IMG/VR virus record: IMGVR_UViG_3300034121_000831
Span: 1 to 20,589 of that record
Strand: one strand, 5' to 3'
Length of the DNA stretch: 20,589 nucleotides
DNA from: a virus
Below, piece by piece: positions 6,862 to 13,142 of the stretch (position 1 is the stretch's first letter; each line of letters starts with the position of its first letter). The notes beneath the pieces were generated by a model. The model worked only from the letters and a program-made list of their open reading frames with translations, did no database searches and was not told where the DNA came from. The translations under genes were made by a program, and so were the position numbers.

Positions 6862-8076
6862 ATGATCGTCGCTCGCGGCGTTATCAAACCGGTGTATGTG
6901 CCACCGGGGCCGCCTGAGAAACGCAGTGCGGTGCAGATCATCCGTACCGCGTTCCGTGCCGCGCCAATCGCCTATGCGATGTCGGCGGCGGTGGGCGCGT
7001 TCACGCTGGCCGGACAGCCGGCGACGTTATTGCGGGCGCAAGTCATGTCTGCGGACGCAGGTGCGTTTGCGGTCGATGGACAACCGGCGACGCTGTTTCG
7101 CAGTGTGCGGATGTCCGCGGACGCGGGCGCCTTTGTGCTCGATGGGCAGCCGGCCGATATGTATATCGGCGACCATCTCAACGTGCTGCCGGGCGCGTTT
7201 ACGCTCGAGGGGCAGGACGCGGGGCTGGTCGTTGCACGCCGGATGCTGTCAGGTGCGGGCGCGTTCACGCTGGACGGAAAGGCGGCTGGTCTTGCTTTTG
7301 CGCGGCGACTGTCGTCTGAGCCGGGCGCGTTCACGCTCGATGGGCAATCCGCGGATCTCCGCCGGTTCAAGGGGCTGTCGGCCGAGCCCGGCGCGTTTAC
7401 GCTCGACGGGCAGGCGGCCGCGCTCACGATCGCGCGCCAGATGGCGGCGGGCGCCGGGGCGTTCACGCTGGATGGACAAGCCGCTGGGCTCTCGGTTGCG
7501 CGGCGGATGTCGGGCGAGCCCGGCGCGTTTGTGCTCGACGGGCAAGCCGCGGAGCTCCGAAAGTTTAACGGCATCGTCGGCGCCGCCGGTGCGTTCGCGC
7601 TCGATGGGCAGGACGCTGGCCTTACCCTCGCGCGGCGACTCGCGGCGGATGTCGGCGCGTTCGTGCTCGATGGGCAGGACGCGACGCTGCGGAAAGGCGT
7701 CCGACGGCAGAGCGACGCGGGCGCGTTTACGCTCGACGGGCAGGCGGCGACGTTCCGGCGCGCGGTCCGGATGGCGGCCGGTGCGGGCGCGTTTGTGGTG
7801 GACGGGCAGAACGCCGACCTGTATATCAACGATCACCTCAACGCGTTGCCGGGCGCGTTTGTGGTGGCGGGTCAAGCCGCGCAATTGCGACGGGGTCGCG
7901 TGTTGGTCGCGGGCGCCGGCGCGTTTGTGCTGGACGGGCAGGACGCGCAGCTGGTGGTCGCAACCGTGTCGATTACGAGACTACGCGGTCGAGATCTGAG
8001 CGGGCCGGCGTACCTTAGCGTTGATCAGAGCGGGGCGGTGATGCTGAGCCGCGACACTTCAGAAAGTTACTGGTAA
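6862..8076 (+). CDS. Tandem 22-residue repeat protein (404 aa), probable fibre or surface protein
   Basis: Residues 45-374 consist of fifteen consecutive repeats, each 22 residues long with no insertions. The first half of each follows GAF-[TVA]-[LV]-x-G-Q-x-A, and the second half is L-x-x-x-R-x-[ML]-x-x-x followed by A or P. Each unit would give two short beta strands separated by turns, so a beta-solenoid or beta-hairpin stack is plausible. The N-terminal 44 residues (with PVYVPPGPPEK) and the last ~30 residues (with GPAYLSVDQSGAVMLSRD) are non-repetitive caps. I recall similar repeats in phage-related and alphaproteobacterial proteins of unknown function. No enzyme motif is visible. The gene is followed nine bases later by the next ORF. 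Confidence 0.85.
   Translation: MIVARGVIKPVYVPPGPPEKRSAVQIIRTAFRAAPIAYAMSAAVGAFTLAGQPATLLRAQVMSADAGAFAVDGQPATLFRSVRMSADAGAFVLDGQPADMYIGDHLNVLPGAFTLEGQDAGLVVARRMLSGAGAFTLDGKAAGLAFARRLSSEPGAFTLDGQSADLRRFKGLSAEPGAFTLDGQAAALTIARQMAAGAGAFTLDGQAAGLSVARRMSGEPGAFVLDGQAAELRKFNGIVGAAGAFALDGQDAGLTLARRLAADVGAFVLDGQDATLRKGVRRQSDAGAFTLDGQAATFRRAVRMAAGAGAFVVDGQNADLYINDHLNALPGAFVVAGQAAQLRRGRVLVAGAGAFVLDGQDAQLVVATVSITRLRGRDLSGPAYLSVDQSGAVMLSRDTSESYW
6994..7983 (+). repeat. Fifteen in-frame 66-bp coding repeats
   Basis: The repeat region of the 6862-8076 gene. Units begin at the GGC/GGT codon of each GAF motif every 66 bases from 6994. Sequence between units has diverged at third positions but the period is exact. 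Units 4-6 and 7-9 form a larger 198-bp period, and units 2-3 resemble units 12-13 at a 660-bp offset. Confidence 0.9.
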
Positions 8077-8085
8077 GGGGGCGAG

Positions 8086-8439
8086 ATGACGGTGGTCACG
8101 ACGAAGCCGATCTATCCGGCAAACGCACATCTGACGCGCCAGGTAGTCGAGATCTACAATGCGGCGACGAACGCGTACGATCCGTACACGGCCGGCAACT
8201 TGGCGGTGTCGTTTGCCGCCGCCGCGGACGGCACGTCGCCGATTGCCGGGCTGACGAATCTGCCGCTAAGTGCGTCCGGCGTGTCGGGGACGTACTATTG
8301 CGTAATTACGTCGGCGCAACTGGCGCCGCTGGCGGCGTTGTCCGGGACGGTGGTGTACCAGATCGTGAGCGGTGGCACGGATGCGGCGTATCGGGTGGTG
8401 ACGCCGATGCGGGTGTCGGTGCCGAGGTGGGCGCAGTGA
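8086..8439 (+). CDS. Hypothetical beta-sandwich protein (117 aa)
   Basis: The sequence begins VTTKPIYPANAHLTRQVVEI and continues with strand-like segments LAVSFAAAADG, SASGVSGTYYCVITSAQLAP, SGTVVYQIVSGG and VVTPMRVSVPRWAQ. The GTYYCVI and TVVYQIV strands give an Ig-like/Ig-sandwich appearance, similar to small domains attached to phage structural proteins. A strong GGGGGGCGAG stretch sits directly before the ATG. Its stop overlaps the GTG start of the gp10-like gene (GTGA), so it is translationally coupled to tail completion. Specific function not recognised. Confidence 0.65.
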   Translation: MTVVTTKPIYPANAHLTRQVVEIYNAATNAYDPYTAGNLAVSFAAAADGTSPIAGLTNLPLSASGVSGTYYCVITSAQLAPLAALSGTVVYQIVSGGTDAAYRVVTPMRVSVPRWAQ

Positions 8440-8825
8440 GCGTCACGGTCGTCGATCGGTCCGGCGCGGCGATCCGTCGATATGACGAGGCGTCGCGGCT
8501 CGGGCTCGACGCGGCGGCCAATCATCTCCGAGTGGAGATCGTGAAGGCGTTCGGGTCGTCCTACTATAAAGGGGGGCGGTTCCGGTCGACGTTGCAGGTC
8601 AAGCAGTCAATACGAAAACTGATGCCGTCGCGGTCGGGTACGGGATGGGAGACGTCGGTGGGCACGAAGTTCATTGAGGCGCTGTACTGGGAGCTCGGGC
8701 ACCGGAACGCGTTCACGCGGAAGTACGAGCGGGTGCAGCTGTGGGTGCCGACGGCGGTCGAGAACGTGGCGCGGATGCAGAAAACCTTTAGCGTGATCGT
8801 GGCGCGGATTATGGGGGCGGCGTAA
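8436..8825 (+). CDS. HK97 gp10-like tail completion / neck protein
   Basis: A 129-residue protein with the shape of the HK97 gp10 family, which connects the head-completion ring to the tail. It has an N-terminal helix (DAAANHLRVEIVKAFGSSYYKGG), a central strand region with TGWETSVGTKFIEALYWELGHRNAF (the family's conserved E-x-G-H/T segment before an aromatic/basic patch), and a C-terminal helix containing VPTAVENVARMQKTFSVIVAR, equivalent to the usual P-x-x-x-x-x-x-x-x-x-[FI] ending. GTG 8436 is chosen because it overlaps the previous stop; the longer frame upstream is a shadow of the preceding gene. The next gene starts in TAATG. Confidence 0.75.
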   Translation: MSVTVVDRSGAAIRRYDEASRLGLDAAANHLRVEIVKAFGSSYYKGGRFRSTLQVKQSIRKLMPSRSGTGWETSVGTKFIEALYWELGHRNAFTRKYERVQLWVPTAVENVARMQKTFSVIVARIMGAA

Positions 8826-9328
8826 TGAGCGACGTGTTACCGCGGTACGTGGTGCCGGGGACGACGCTGACGCCGTCCACATCGAGCACGGTGCAGATCT
8901 ACGCGACGATCCGGGCGTCGCTGCTGGCCTACGTCGATCCGGCCGGCGAGACGATGGGGACGGTGCTCGGTCGAGATCCGGGCATCTGGGTCCGATCGCA
9001 ACCCGATCCGCCGATCTTCCCGTACTTGACGCTGCTGCTCAATCGCACGTCGGACGCGGCCTACAACGGCTACCGCGAGACGGCGCTGCTGGAAGTGCAG
9101 GCGATTGGCAAGCCGGAATCGCAGCTGCCGCTGGTCGAGTCGCTCATGGATCTGGTTGACCAGTGCTTGACGGGGCTCACGGACGCGCGGTCCGGGCTGA
9201 TGGTGGGGCGCTCGCGGACGCGCGCGACGGTGCCGATGTTCTCGACGCCGGCCGAGTCGGCGACGGTGGGCGTGGTTGGCACGTACCAGTTGTATCTGTG
9301 GCCGCGCGTGTTGACAGATAGGGCGTAA
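8825..9328 (+). CDS. Tail terminator / tail completion protein
   Basis: A 167-residue protein placed between the gp10-like protein and the tail tube, where siphophages encode the terminator (lambda gpU, HK97 gp11, DUF3168-like). It shows the usual plan: an N-terminal helix (IYATIRASLLAYVDP), a strand segment (PPIFPYLTLLLNR), then ETALLEVQAIGKPESQLPLV leading into helix VESLMDLVDQCLTGL and terminal strands GTYQLYLWPRV. The helix after a 'Q-x-x-G/A-x-P' bend matches the family topology. The ATG overlaps the previous stop (TAATG). The assignment rests on topology and gene order rather than a diagnostic residue. Confidence 0.75.
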   Translation: MSDVLPRYVVPGTTLTPSTSSTVQIYATIRASLLAYVDPAGETMGTVLGRDPGIWVRSQPDPPIFPYLTLLLNRTSDAAYNGYRETALLEVQAIGKPESQLPLVESLMDLVDQCLTGLTDARSGLMVGRSRTRATVPMFSTPAESATVGVVGTYQLYLWPRVLTDRA

Positions 9329-9329
9329 G

Positions 9330-9357
9330 GGCCGTGAACGCGTGGGCGTTGACGGCT
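9330..9357 (+). other. Hairpin upstream of the tail tube gene
   Basis: Bases 9331-9335 pair with 9352-9356 and 9337-9341 pair with 9346-9350, interrupted only by a G-G mismatch, with loop GTGG; an extra G-U pair at 9330/9357 extends it. The hairpin begins two bases after the terminator-protein stop. The nearest T-rich stretch (9374-9377) is too distant for a normal terminator. It could stabilise or segment the mRNA so the tube gene is expressed at a higher level. Confidence 0.45.
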
Positions 9358-9391
9358 ATATTCTGCATGAACCTTTTCTACGGATGACGCG

Positions 9392-9955
9392 ATGACTGCA
9401 CCATTGACGGGCTTTACCTCGACGTTCCCGACCGACGTGCTGGTGGATTCCGGCGTGCTGCATGTCGGCGCGACCGTGTTCGGCGCGTTTCAGGGCGGCC
9501 TCAAGTTCGATCCTGGCGTCGAGTATCTCAACACGATGTTCGACGGCAAGCGGTCGCCGGTCCGGCTGCTCGATCGCAAGTCCGCGATGGCGCCGAAGAT
9601 CACGGGCACCGTGATCCAGCTGTCGACGACGAACGTGACGCAGATTGAGCCGGGCGCGACGGTGTCGGCGACGGGCGCGTGGACGGGCTCGACCAGCTAT
9701 CTGCCGAAGCGCGCGGCCTCCTATCTGGTGGCCGGCGACTATCTGACGGACGTTCGGTGTATATGGCTCCGCGGCGGCGGCAACTTCGTGCAGATCCGGT
9801 TCCCGTCGGCGCTGTTGCTTAAGTATGACGCGACGTCGCAGGACGGGCAGGAAGTGGCGATCTCGCTCGAGATCGAAGCGCGGCTGGATATGTCGGTGTC
9901 GGGCGCAAACGTCGGCGACGCGCCGTACCGGATTGAGTATATCGCCAGCGTCTAA
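9392..9955 (+). CDS. Major tail tube protein
   Basis: Expected to polymerise as the tail tube. The 187-residue protein follows the terminator and precedes the chaperone pair, the fixed siphophage order. It begins with TFPTDVLVDSGVLHVGATV and FGAFQGGLKFDPGVEYLN, typical of tube proteins whose first strands include a 'D/G-V-L-x-x-x' region, then has KRSPVRLLDRKSAMAPKITGTV, and ends with a paired set of strands (VAISLEIEARLDMS, YRIEYIASV). No Ig-like C-terminal add-on is present. The ribosome site is weak, but the gap holds the hairpin described above. Confidence 0.82.
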   Translation: MTAPLTGFTSTFPTDVLVDSGVLHVGATVFGAFQGGLKFDPGVEYLNTMFDGKRSPVRLLDRKSAMAPKITGTVIQLSTTNVTQIEPGATVSATGAWTGSTSYLPKRAASYLVAGDYLTDVRCIWLRGGGNFVQIRFPSALLLKYDATSQDGQEVAISLEIEARLDMSVSGANVGDAPYRIEYIASV

Positions 9956-9999
9956 CGGCGCTGATCGTGTAGGCACACCGTCAAACAGGACCAGATCCT

Positions 10000-10314
10000 A
10001 TGTCGACGATTGATCTCGATGCGCTGGTGAACACGGCGCGACTCCCGAAGGTGCAGCTTTGCGGCCGTGAGATGACCGTGCATCCGCTGACGGGCGCCGC
10101 GGCGCACCGGCTGGCCATCGTGCAGGACGGCGACCCGACGGGCGCGGGGATGCTGGGCGCGCTGCTCGACGTCATCGCGGTGCTACTCCCGGCGCTGACG
10201 GCTGAGGAACGCGCCGGGTTGACGGTCGACCAGATCGGCGCGATCGTGCAGCTCTCGCGCGGTCAGGTGGCCGAGGTCGAGCAGCAGATCGCGGAGATGG
10301 CGGCAAAAAACTAA
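10000..10314 (+). CDS. Tail assembly chaperone (lambda gpG-like, unshifted product)
   Basis: Short form of the tail assembly chaperone, 104 residues: MSTIDLDALVNTARLPKVQL, a strand CGREMTVHPLTGAAAHRLA, then hydrophobic helices with DVIAVLLPALTAEERAGL and a helical, Glu/Gln-rich end VAEVEQQIAEMAAKN. It sits between the tail tube and the tape measure genes as gpG does, and terminates at TAA 10312-10314 directly after an A AAA AAC slippery heptamer. AGGA precedes the ATG. Chaperones of this type bind the tape measure protein and recruit tube subunits. The family is highly variable, so identification rests on position, length and the frameshift. Confidence 0.85.
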   Translation: MSTIDLDALVNTARLPKVQLCGREMTVHPLTGAAAHRLAIVQDGDPTGAGMLGALLDVIAVLLPALTAEERAGLTVDQIGAIVQLSRGQVAEVEQQIAEMAAKN

Positions 10315-10739
10315 CGCCGGCCAGTGGATCGGACGCGACGCCGGCGGGCGGCGATGCGGTCACGATTCGCTGGTCGATCGCGGAATACATACAACGCGTA
10401 ATCATCGAGACCGCCACGGCGACCGGACAATCGGTGCGCGCTGTGGCGGCTGAGTCGTTTGCGCTGACGTTGTGGACGTGGGCGAGCGTACGCCAGGCGG
10501 CGCAAGAGGCGGCGGTCGAGCGGTTAGGGGAACGGACGGATCTCGCGGGGCTGGTCGCGTTCGCGTTCCACGACCCGTCGAAATTGCAGCAGGCCGAGAT
10601 GCGGTACTTGAGCGCGGCGGGCCGGCTGTCGTCGATGCTGGACGCGACGCGGTCGCGGTTGACCGGGTTGTCGGAACGAATGCAGGCGGCGCAAGCGATC
10701 CACGAACATCAGCGAGCGGCCGAGCCGCGGGAGGGGTAA
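10000..10739 (+). CDS. Tail assembly chaperone, frameshifted long form (lambda gpGT-like)
   Basis: Joined product of the 10000 frame up to AAC 10309-10311 and the -1 frame from 10311 to 10739. It would be 246 residues: 104 shared with the short form plus 142 from the extension. The extension starts LTPASGSDATPAGGDAVTIR, has a helical centre (ESFALTLWTWASVRQAAQEA, LAGLVAFAFHDPSKLQQAEM) and a Gln/Arg/Glu-rich end. The -1 frame has no stop between 10311 and 10739, and a separate start in it (GTG 10434) would have no role in the usual gpG/gpGT scheme. In lambda, the ratio of the two forms is needed for tail assembly. Confidence 0.82.
10305..10311 (+). promoter_or_regulatory. Programmed -1 frameshift slippery site (A AAA AAC)
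   Basis: In the zero frame the codons are GCA AAA AAC TAA (10303-10314), so A10305-C10311 is a textbook X XXY YYZ heptamer in the correct phase. After a -1 slip, translation resumes at CTA 10311-10313 and remains open to 10739. This is the arrangement of lambda G/GT-type chaperones. Confidence 0.85.
10311..10739 (+). CDS. T-domain reading frame of the chaperone pair
   Basis: This is the -1 frame portion listed separately because it would otherwise be annotated as a free-standing ORF from GTG 10434 (101 residues). It lacks a good ribosome site at 10434 (upstream GACCGGACAATCG). In lambda-type phages the T domain contacts the tail tube protein. Its TAA (10737-10739) is followed three bases later by the tape measure ATG. 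Confidence 0.7.
   Translation, partial: LTPASGSDATPAGGDAVTIRWSIAEYIQRVIIETATATGQSVRAVAAESFALTLWTWASVRQAAQEAAVERLGERTDLAGLVAFAFHDPSKLQQAEMRYLSAAGRLSSMLDATRSRLTGLSERMQAAQAIHEHQRAAEPREG
10315..10346 (+). promoter_or_regulatory. GC hairpin 3' of the slippery site (possible frameshift stimulator)
   Basis: CGCCGGC at 10315-10321 pairs perfectly with GCCGGCG at 10340-10346, seven G/C pairs with an 18-base loop, beginning three bases after the slippery heptamer. A hairpin just downstream of a slip site commonly stimulates -1 frameshifting, although the spacer is shorter than the usual 5-8 bases. Confidence 0.5.
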
Positions 10740-10742
10740 CGA

Positions 10743-12686
10743 ATGGACGTCTTTGCGTTAACGATGCGGCTAAAGGAGGACGGCGCCGGCGCGGTGAAGG
10801 CGTCCGTCGACAAGCTGCGCGACTCCATGAACACGGCGACGACTGGCGCGAACAAACTCGACGCTGGGATTAGTGGATTATCGTCGGTCATGACCAAACT
10901 AGGAAGCGCGCTCGCAATCGGGGCGACGTTTAAAAAGTTCATCGACGCGACGTCTGAGGCGCAATTTGCGCAGGCGCAGTTGCAAAGCGCGCTGAAGTCG
11001 ACGGGGTTTGCGGCCGGCCAGAGCATGACGGCGTTGAACGATCACGCGGTCGCGTTGCAGCGGATGACGGCGTTCGGTGACGATGCCGTGAGCGGGGCGC
11101 AGGCGCTGTTGCTCACGTTTACCAAGATCCGCGGCGACGTGTTCCCGAAGGCGACGACGGCCGTGCTCGACATGGCGCAGGCAATGGGGACGGACCTTAA
11201 GTCGGCGGCGTTGCAGGTCGGGAAGGCGTTAAACGATCCCGTGCTCGGGGTCGGCGCGCTCGCTCGGGCGGGTGTCCAGTTCAGCGAGCAGCAGAAGGAG
11301 ATGATTAAGTCGCTGGTCGAGACGGGCAACGTCGCGAAGGCGCAGGCAATCATACTGAAAGAGCTTGAAACGCAGTTTGGTGGGTCAGCGGAAGCGGCGC
11401 GCAAGACGTTGGGCGGCGCGTTGGCGGCGCTGAAGGAGTCGTTTGGCGATCTGTTTGAGGTGTCGGATACCGGGACAAAGGACGTCGTGATCGGCATTAA
11501 CGCAATTATTGACGTGCTGACGCGACTGAAGTCGTGGATGGACCGCAATAACGTGTTCGGCGTTTTGGTGCGCGAGGTCGGGCTTGTCGCGCAGGCAATT
11601 GGCGACACGGTTAAATGGTTCCAGATGCTCGGGCAGCAGTCGGATGCGACGGGCAGGTTTATTGACGGCATGGCGGAAGTCATGCGCGGCGTTAATACGC
11701 TGAGCAAGGAAACGATCGCGAACGGTCGAGCAATGATGGCAGCGGCGCGCGAGGAATATTCCGCAATTCAGCAGCGCATGGGCGCTCTTATTACGGAATC
11801 AAAAAGCCGAGAAACGGCAACGCGCGCGATGTCAAATTACAAGAGCGTACTGGACGGCGTGCTCGGGTCTGTCACGTCTGATTACAACAAGCTCGGTCAA
11901 CAGGCGTCGGCGTTGAACGCGGTAGCGGATGCGACCAAGAAGGTGACGGTTGCTGAATCGGCGGCGCATCTGGCAAAGATGGCGCAATTCAGTCAACAGA
12001 AACTGCTCGATAAAAGCGGGTTCTCAGTTGCAGCCGTGTCGAGCGCAAGTGTTAAGATGCCGCGGTTCGACGCCGCGTCTATAACGACGCCTCTTGATAC
12101 CATAAAAGCGGAGTCACTGGCGCGTTTTGAAGAATTTAACGCGTCACTTGGTACGCAATTACGAGAAGGGCTTATCAACACGTTTGCGGATTCATTTGGT
12201 GCTGGGTTTGAAGCGTGGGCCAAAACAGGAAAAATCAGCGAAGGGTTTAAGGCGTTCGGGAGCGCGATGCTGTCCGGTTTAGGTGGGATGCTGCAATCGT
12301 TTGGAAAGCAGGCGCTGTTAGCGTCGACGTTGATGGCCAAGCTGATGGAGTCGTTCGGGTCGTTGAACCCGTACGTAGCGGTCGCTGCTTCGATCGCGCT
12401 GATCGCGCTCGGCGGCGCGCTGAAGGGTGCGGCGTCGTCGGCGTTTGGTGGTGGTGGGCAAAGCGCGAACGTGTCGACGATGGGCGGCGGGTACGGCGGC
12501 GGGTCGATGCGCTCGAGCGCGCAGACGTTGCCGACGATCACGTACGGGCCGACGTCCGCGGCGTCCGGGTCCGCGATCCGGCCGGCGTCGGCGATGAACG
12601 TCACGATTATCGGGCCGAACGATCCGAGCGCGCAGCGAGCAATGCAGGAGCTGATCATGAAGGCGGACCGCCGGGGGAACGTATAA
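10743..12686 (+). CDS. Tail tape measure protein
   Basis: Sets tail length and occupies the tube lumen until ejection. The 647-residue protein opens with a helical segment MDVFALTMRLKEDGAGAVKA and carries a recognisable prophage tail tape-measure segment at ~69-240 (SEAQFAQAQLQSALKSTGF, then GAQALLLTFTKIRGDVFPKA and VQFSEQQKEMIKSL). A hydrophobic helix lies at ~542-560 (NPYVAVAASIALIALGGAL), typical of tape measure proteins. The C-terminus is Gly/Ser-rich. At about 0.15 nm per residue the tail would be near 100 nm. A GGAGGGG ribosome site precedes the ATG. The stretch ~11750-12260 has lower GC and different codon use than the rest. Confidence 0.93.
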   Translation: MDVFALTMRLKEDGAGAVKASVDKLRDSMNTATTGANKLDAGISGLSSVMTKLGSALAIGATFKKFIDATSEAQFAQAQLQSALKSTGFAAGQSMTALNDHAVALQRMTAFGDDAVSGAQALLLTFTKIRGDVFPKATTAVLDMAQAMGTDLKSAALQVGKALNDPVLGVGALARAGVQFSEQQKEMIKSLVETGNVAKAQAIILKELETQFGGSAEAARKTLGGALAALKESFGDLFEVSDTGTKDVVIGINAIIDVLTRLKSWMDRNNVFGVLVREVGLVAQAIGDTVKWFQMLGQQSDATGRFIDGMAEVMRGVNTLSKETIANGRAMMAAAREEYSAIQQRMGALITESKSRETATRAMSNYKSVLDGVLGSVTSDYNKLGQQASALNAVADATKKVTVAESAAHLAKMAQFSQQKLLDKSGFSVAAVSSASVKMPRFDAASITTPLDTIKAESLARFEEFNASLGTQLREGLINTFADSFGAGFEAWAKTGKISEGFKAFGSAMLSGLGGMLQSFGKQALLASTLMAKLMESFGSLNPYVAVAASIALIALGGALKGAASSAFGGGGQSANVSTMGGGYGGGSMRSSAQTLPTITYGPTSAASGSAIRPASAMNVTIIGPNDPSAQRAMQELIMKADRRGNV

Positions 12687-13127
12687 ATGGCGTCGATCAC
12701 ATTTACAGATGGGACGGGGACGGCGACGCTCGACAACGGGCTGACGGCGTCGGCCGGCGGGGTCGGGTCGCGGTTCGCGGAGTGGGTGCCGTTCACGCGG
12801 CGCGTGGGGGAACGGGCGACGGCGTTAGGGACGGGCGCGAGCTACGCGTTCACGTTCCGGATCGATTATGGCGCGTCGTTCGTGATGCGGGATCTGCCGA
12901 ACACGGCGCAATCGGTGGCGTTGCGGCTCATCCGGCACCTTGAAGGCGGCGGCGTCTGTACGGTGACGACGGACGACGCGGCGGCGCGGACGTATGCGAA
13001 CTGCTCGATTGATCCGGAAGGCGGGTCGCCGTCCCTGGCGTTTCAGGACGCGCAATACCTGACGTACAGTCTCTCGGTGACGCTGATCAATTTGAGCGGC
13101 GCCGATATGTTGTGCCAATACAGCTAA
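12687..13127 (+). CDS. Probable distal tail-like protein (146 aa)
   Basis: Starts immediately after the tape measure stop (TAA then ATG at 12687) with GGGGGA upstream. The translation has beta-rich segments: ITFTDGTGTATLDNGLTASA, RFAEWVPFTRRVGERATALG, ASYAFTFRIDYGASFVMRDL, VALRLIRHLEGGGVCTVTTD and QYLTYSLSVTLINLSG. In siphophages the gene after the tape measure often encodes the distal tail protein (Dit) or its equivalent, and the size would fit a Dit N-terminal ring domain. I could not see a diagnostic Dit motif, so the name is positional. It contains three cysteines. Confidence 0.6.
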   Translation: MASITFTDGTGTATLDNGLTASAGGVGSRFAEWVPFTRRVGERATALGTGASYAFTFRIDYGASFVMRDLPNTAQSVALRLIRHLEGGGVCTVTTDDAAARTYANCSIDPEGGSPSLAFQDAQYLTYSLSVTLINLSGADMLCQYS

Positions 13128-13142
13128 CGGAGACGCGCGACG

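Noticed and set aside
6994-7983. CRISPR-like regular spacing of repeats
   Set aside because: The 66-bp period is in frame, divergent at third positions and explained by protein repeats; there are no conserved repeat-spacer units.
6862-8076. Diversity-generating retroelement target in the repeat protein
   Set aside because: No reverse transcriptase, template repeat or adenine-specific variation is visible in the window.
9311-9377. Promoter with TTGACA/TTGACG as -35 before the tail tube gene
   Set aside because: No acceptable -10 hexamer lies 16-18 bases downstream of either; the TATATT at 9357-9362 has no matching -35.
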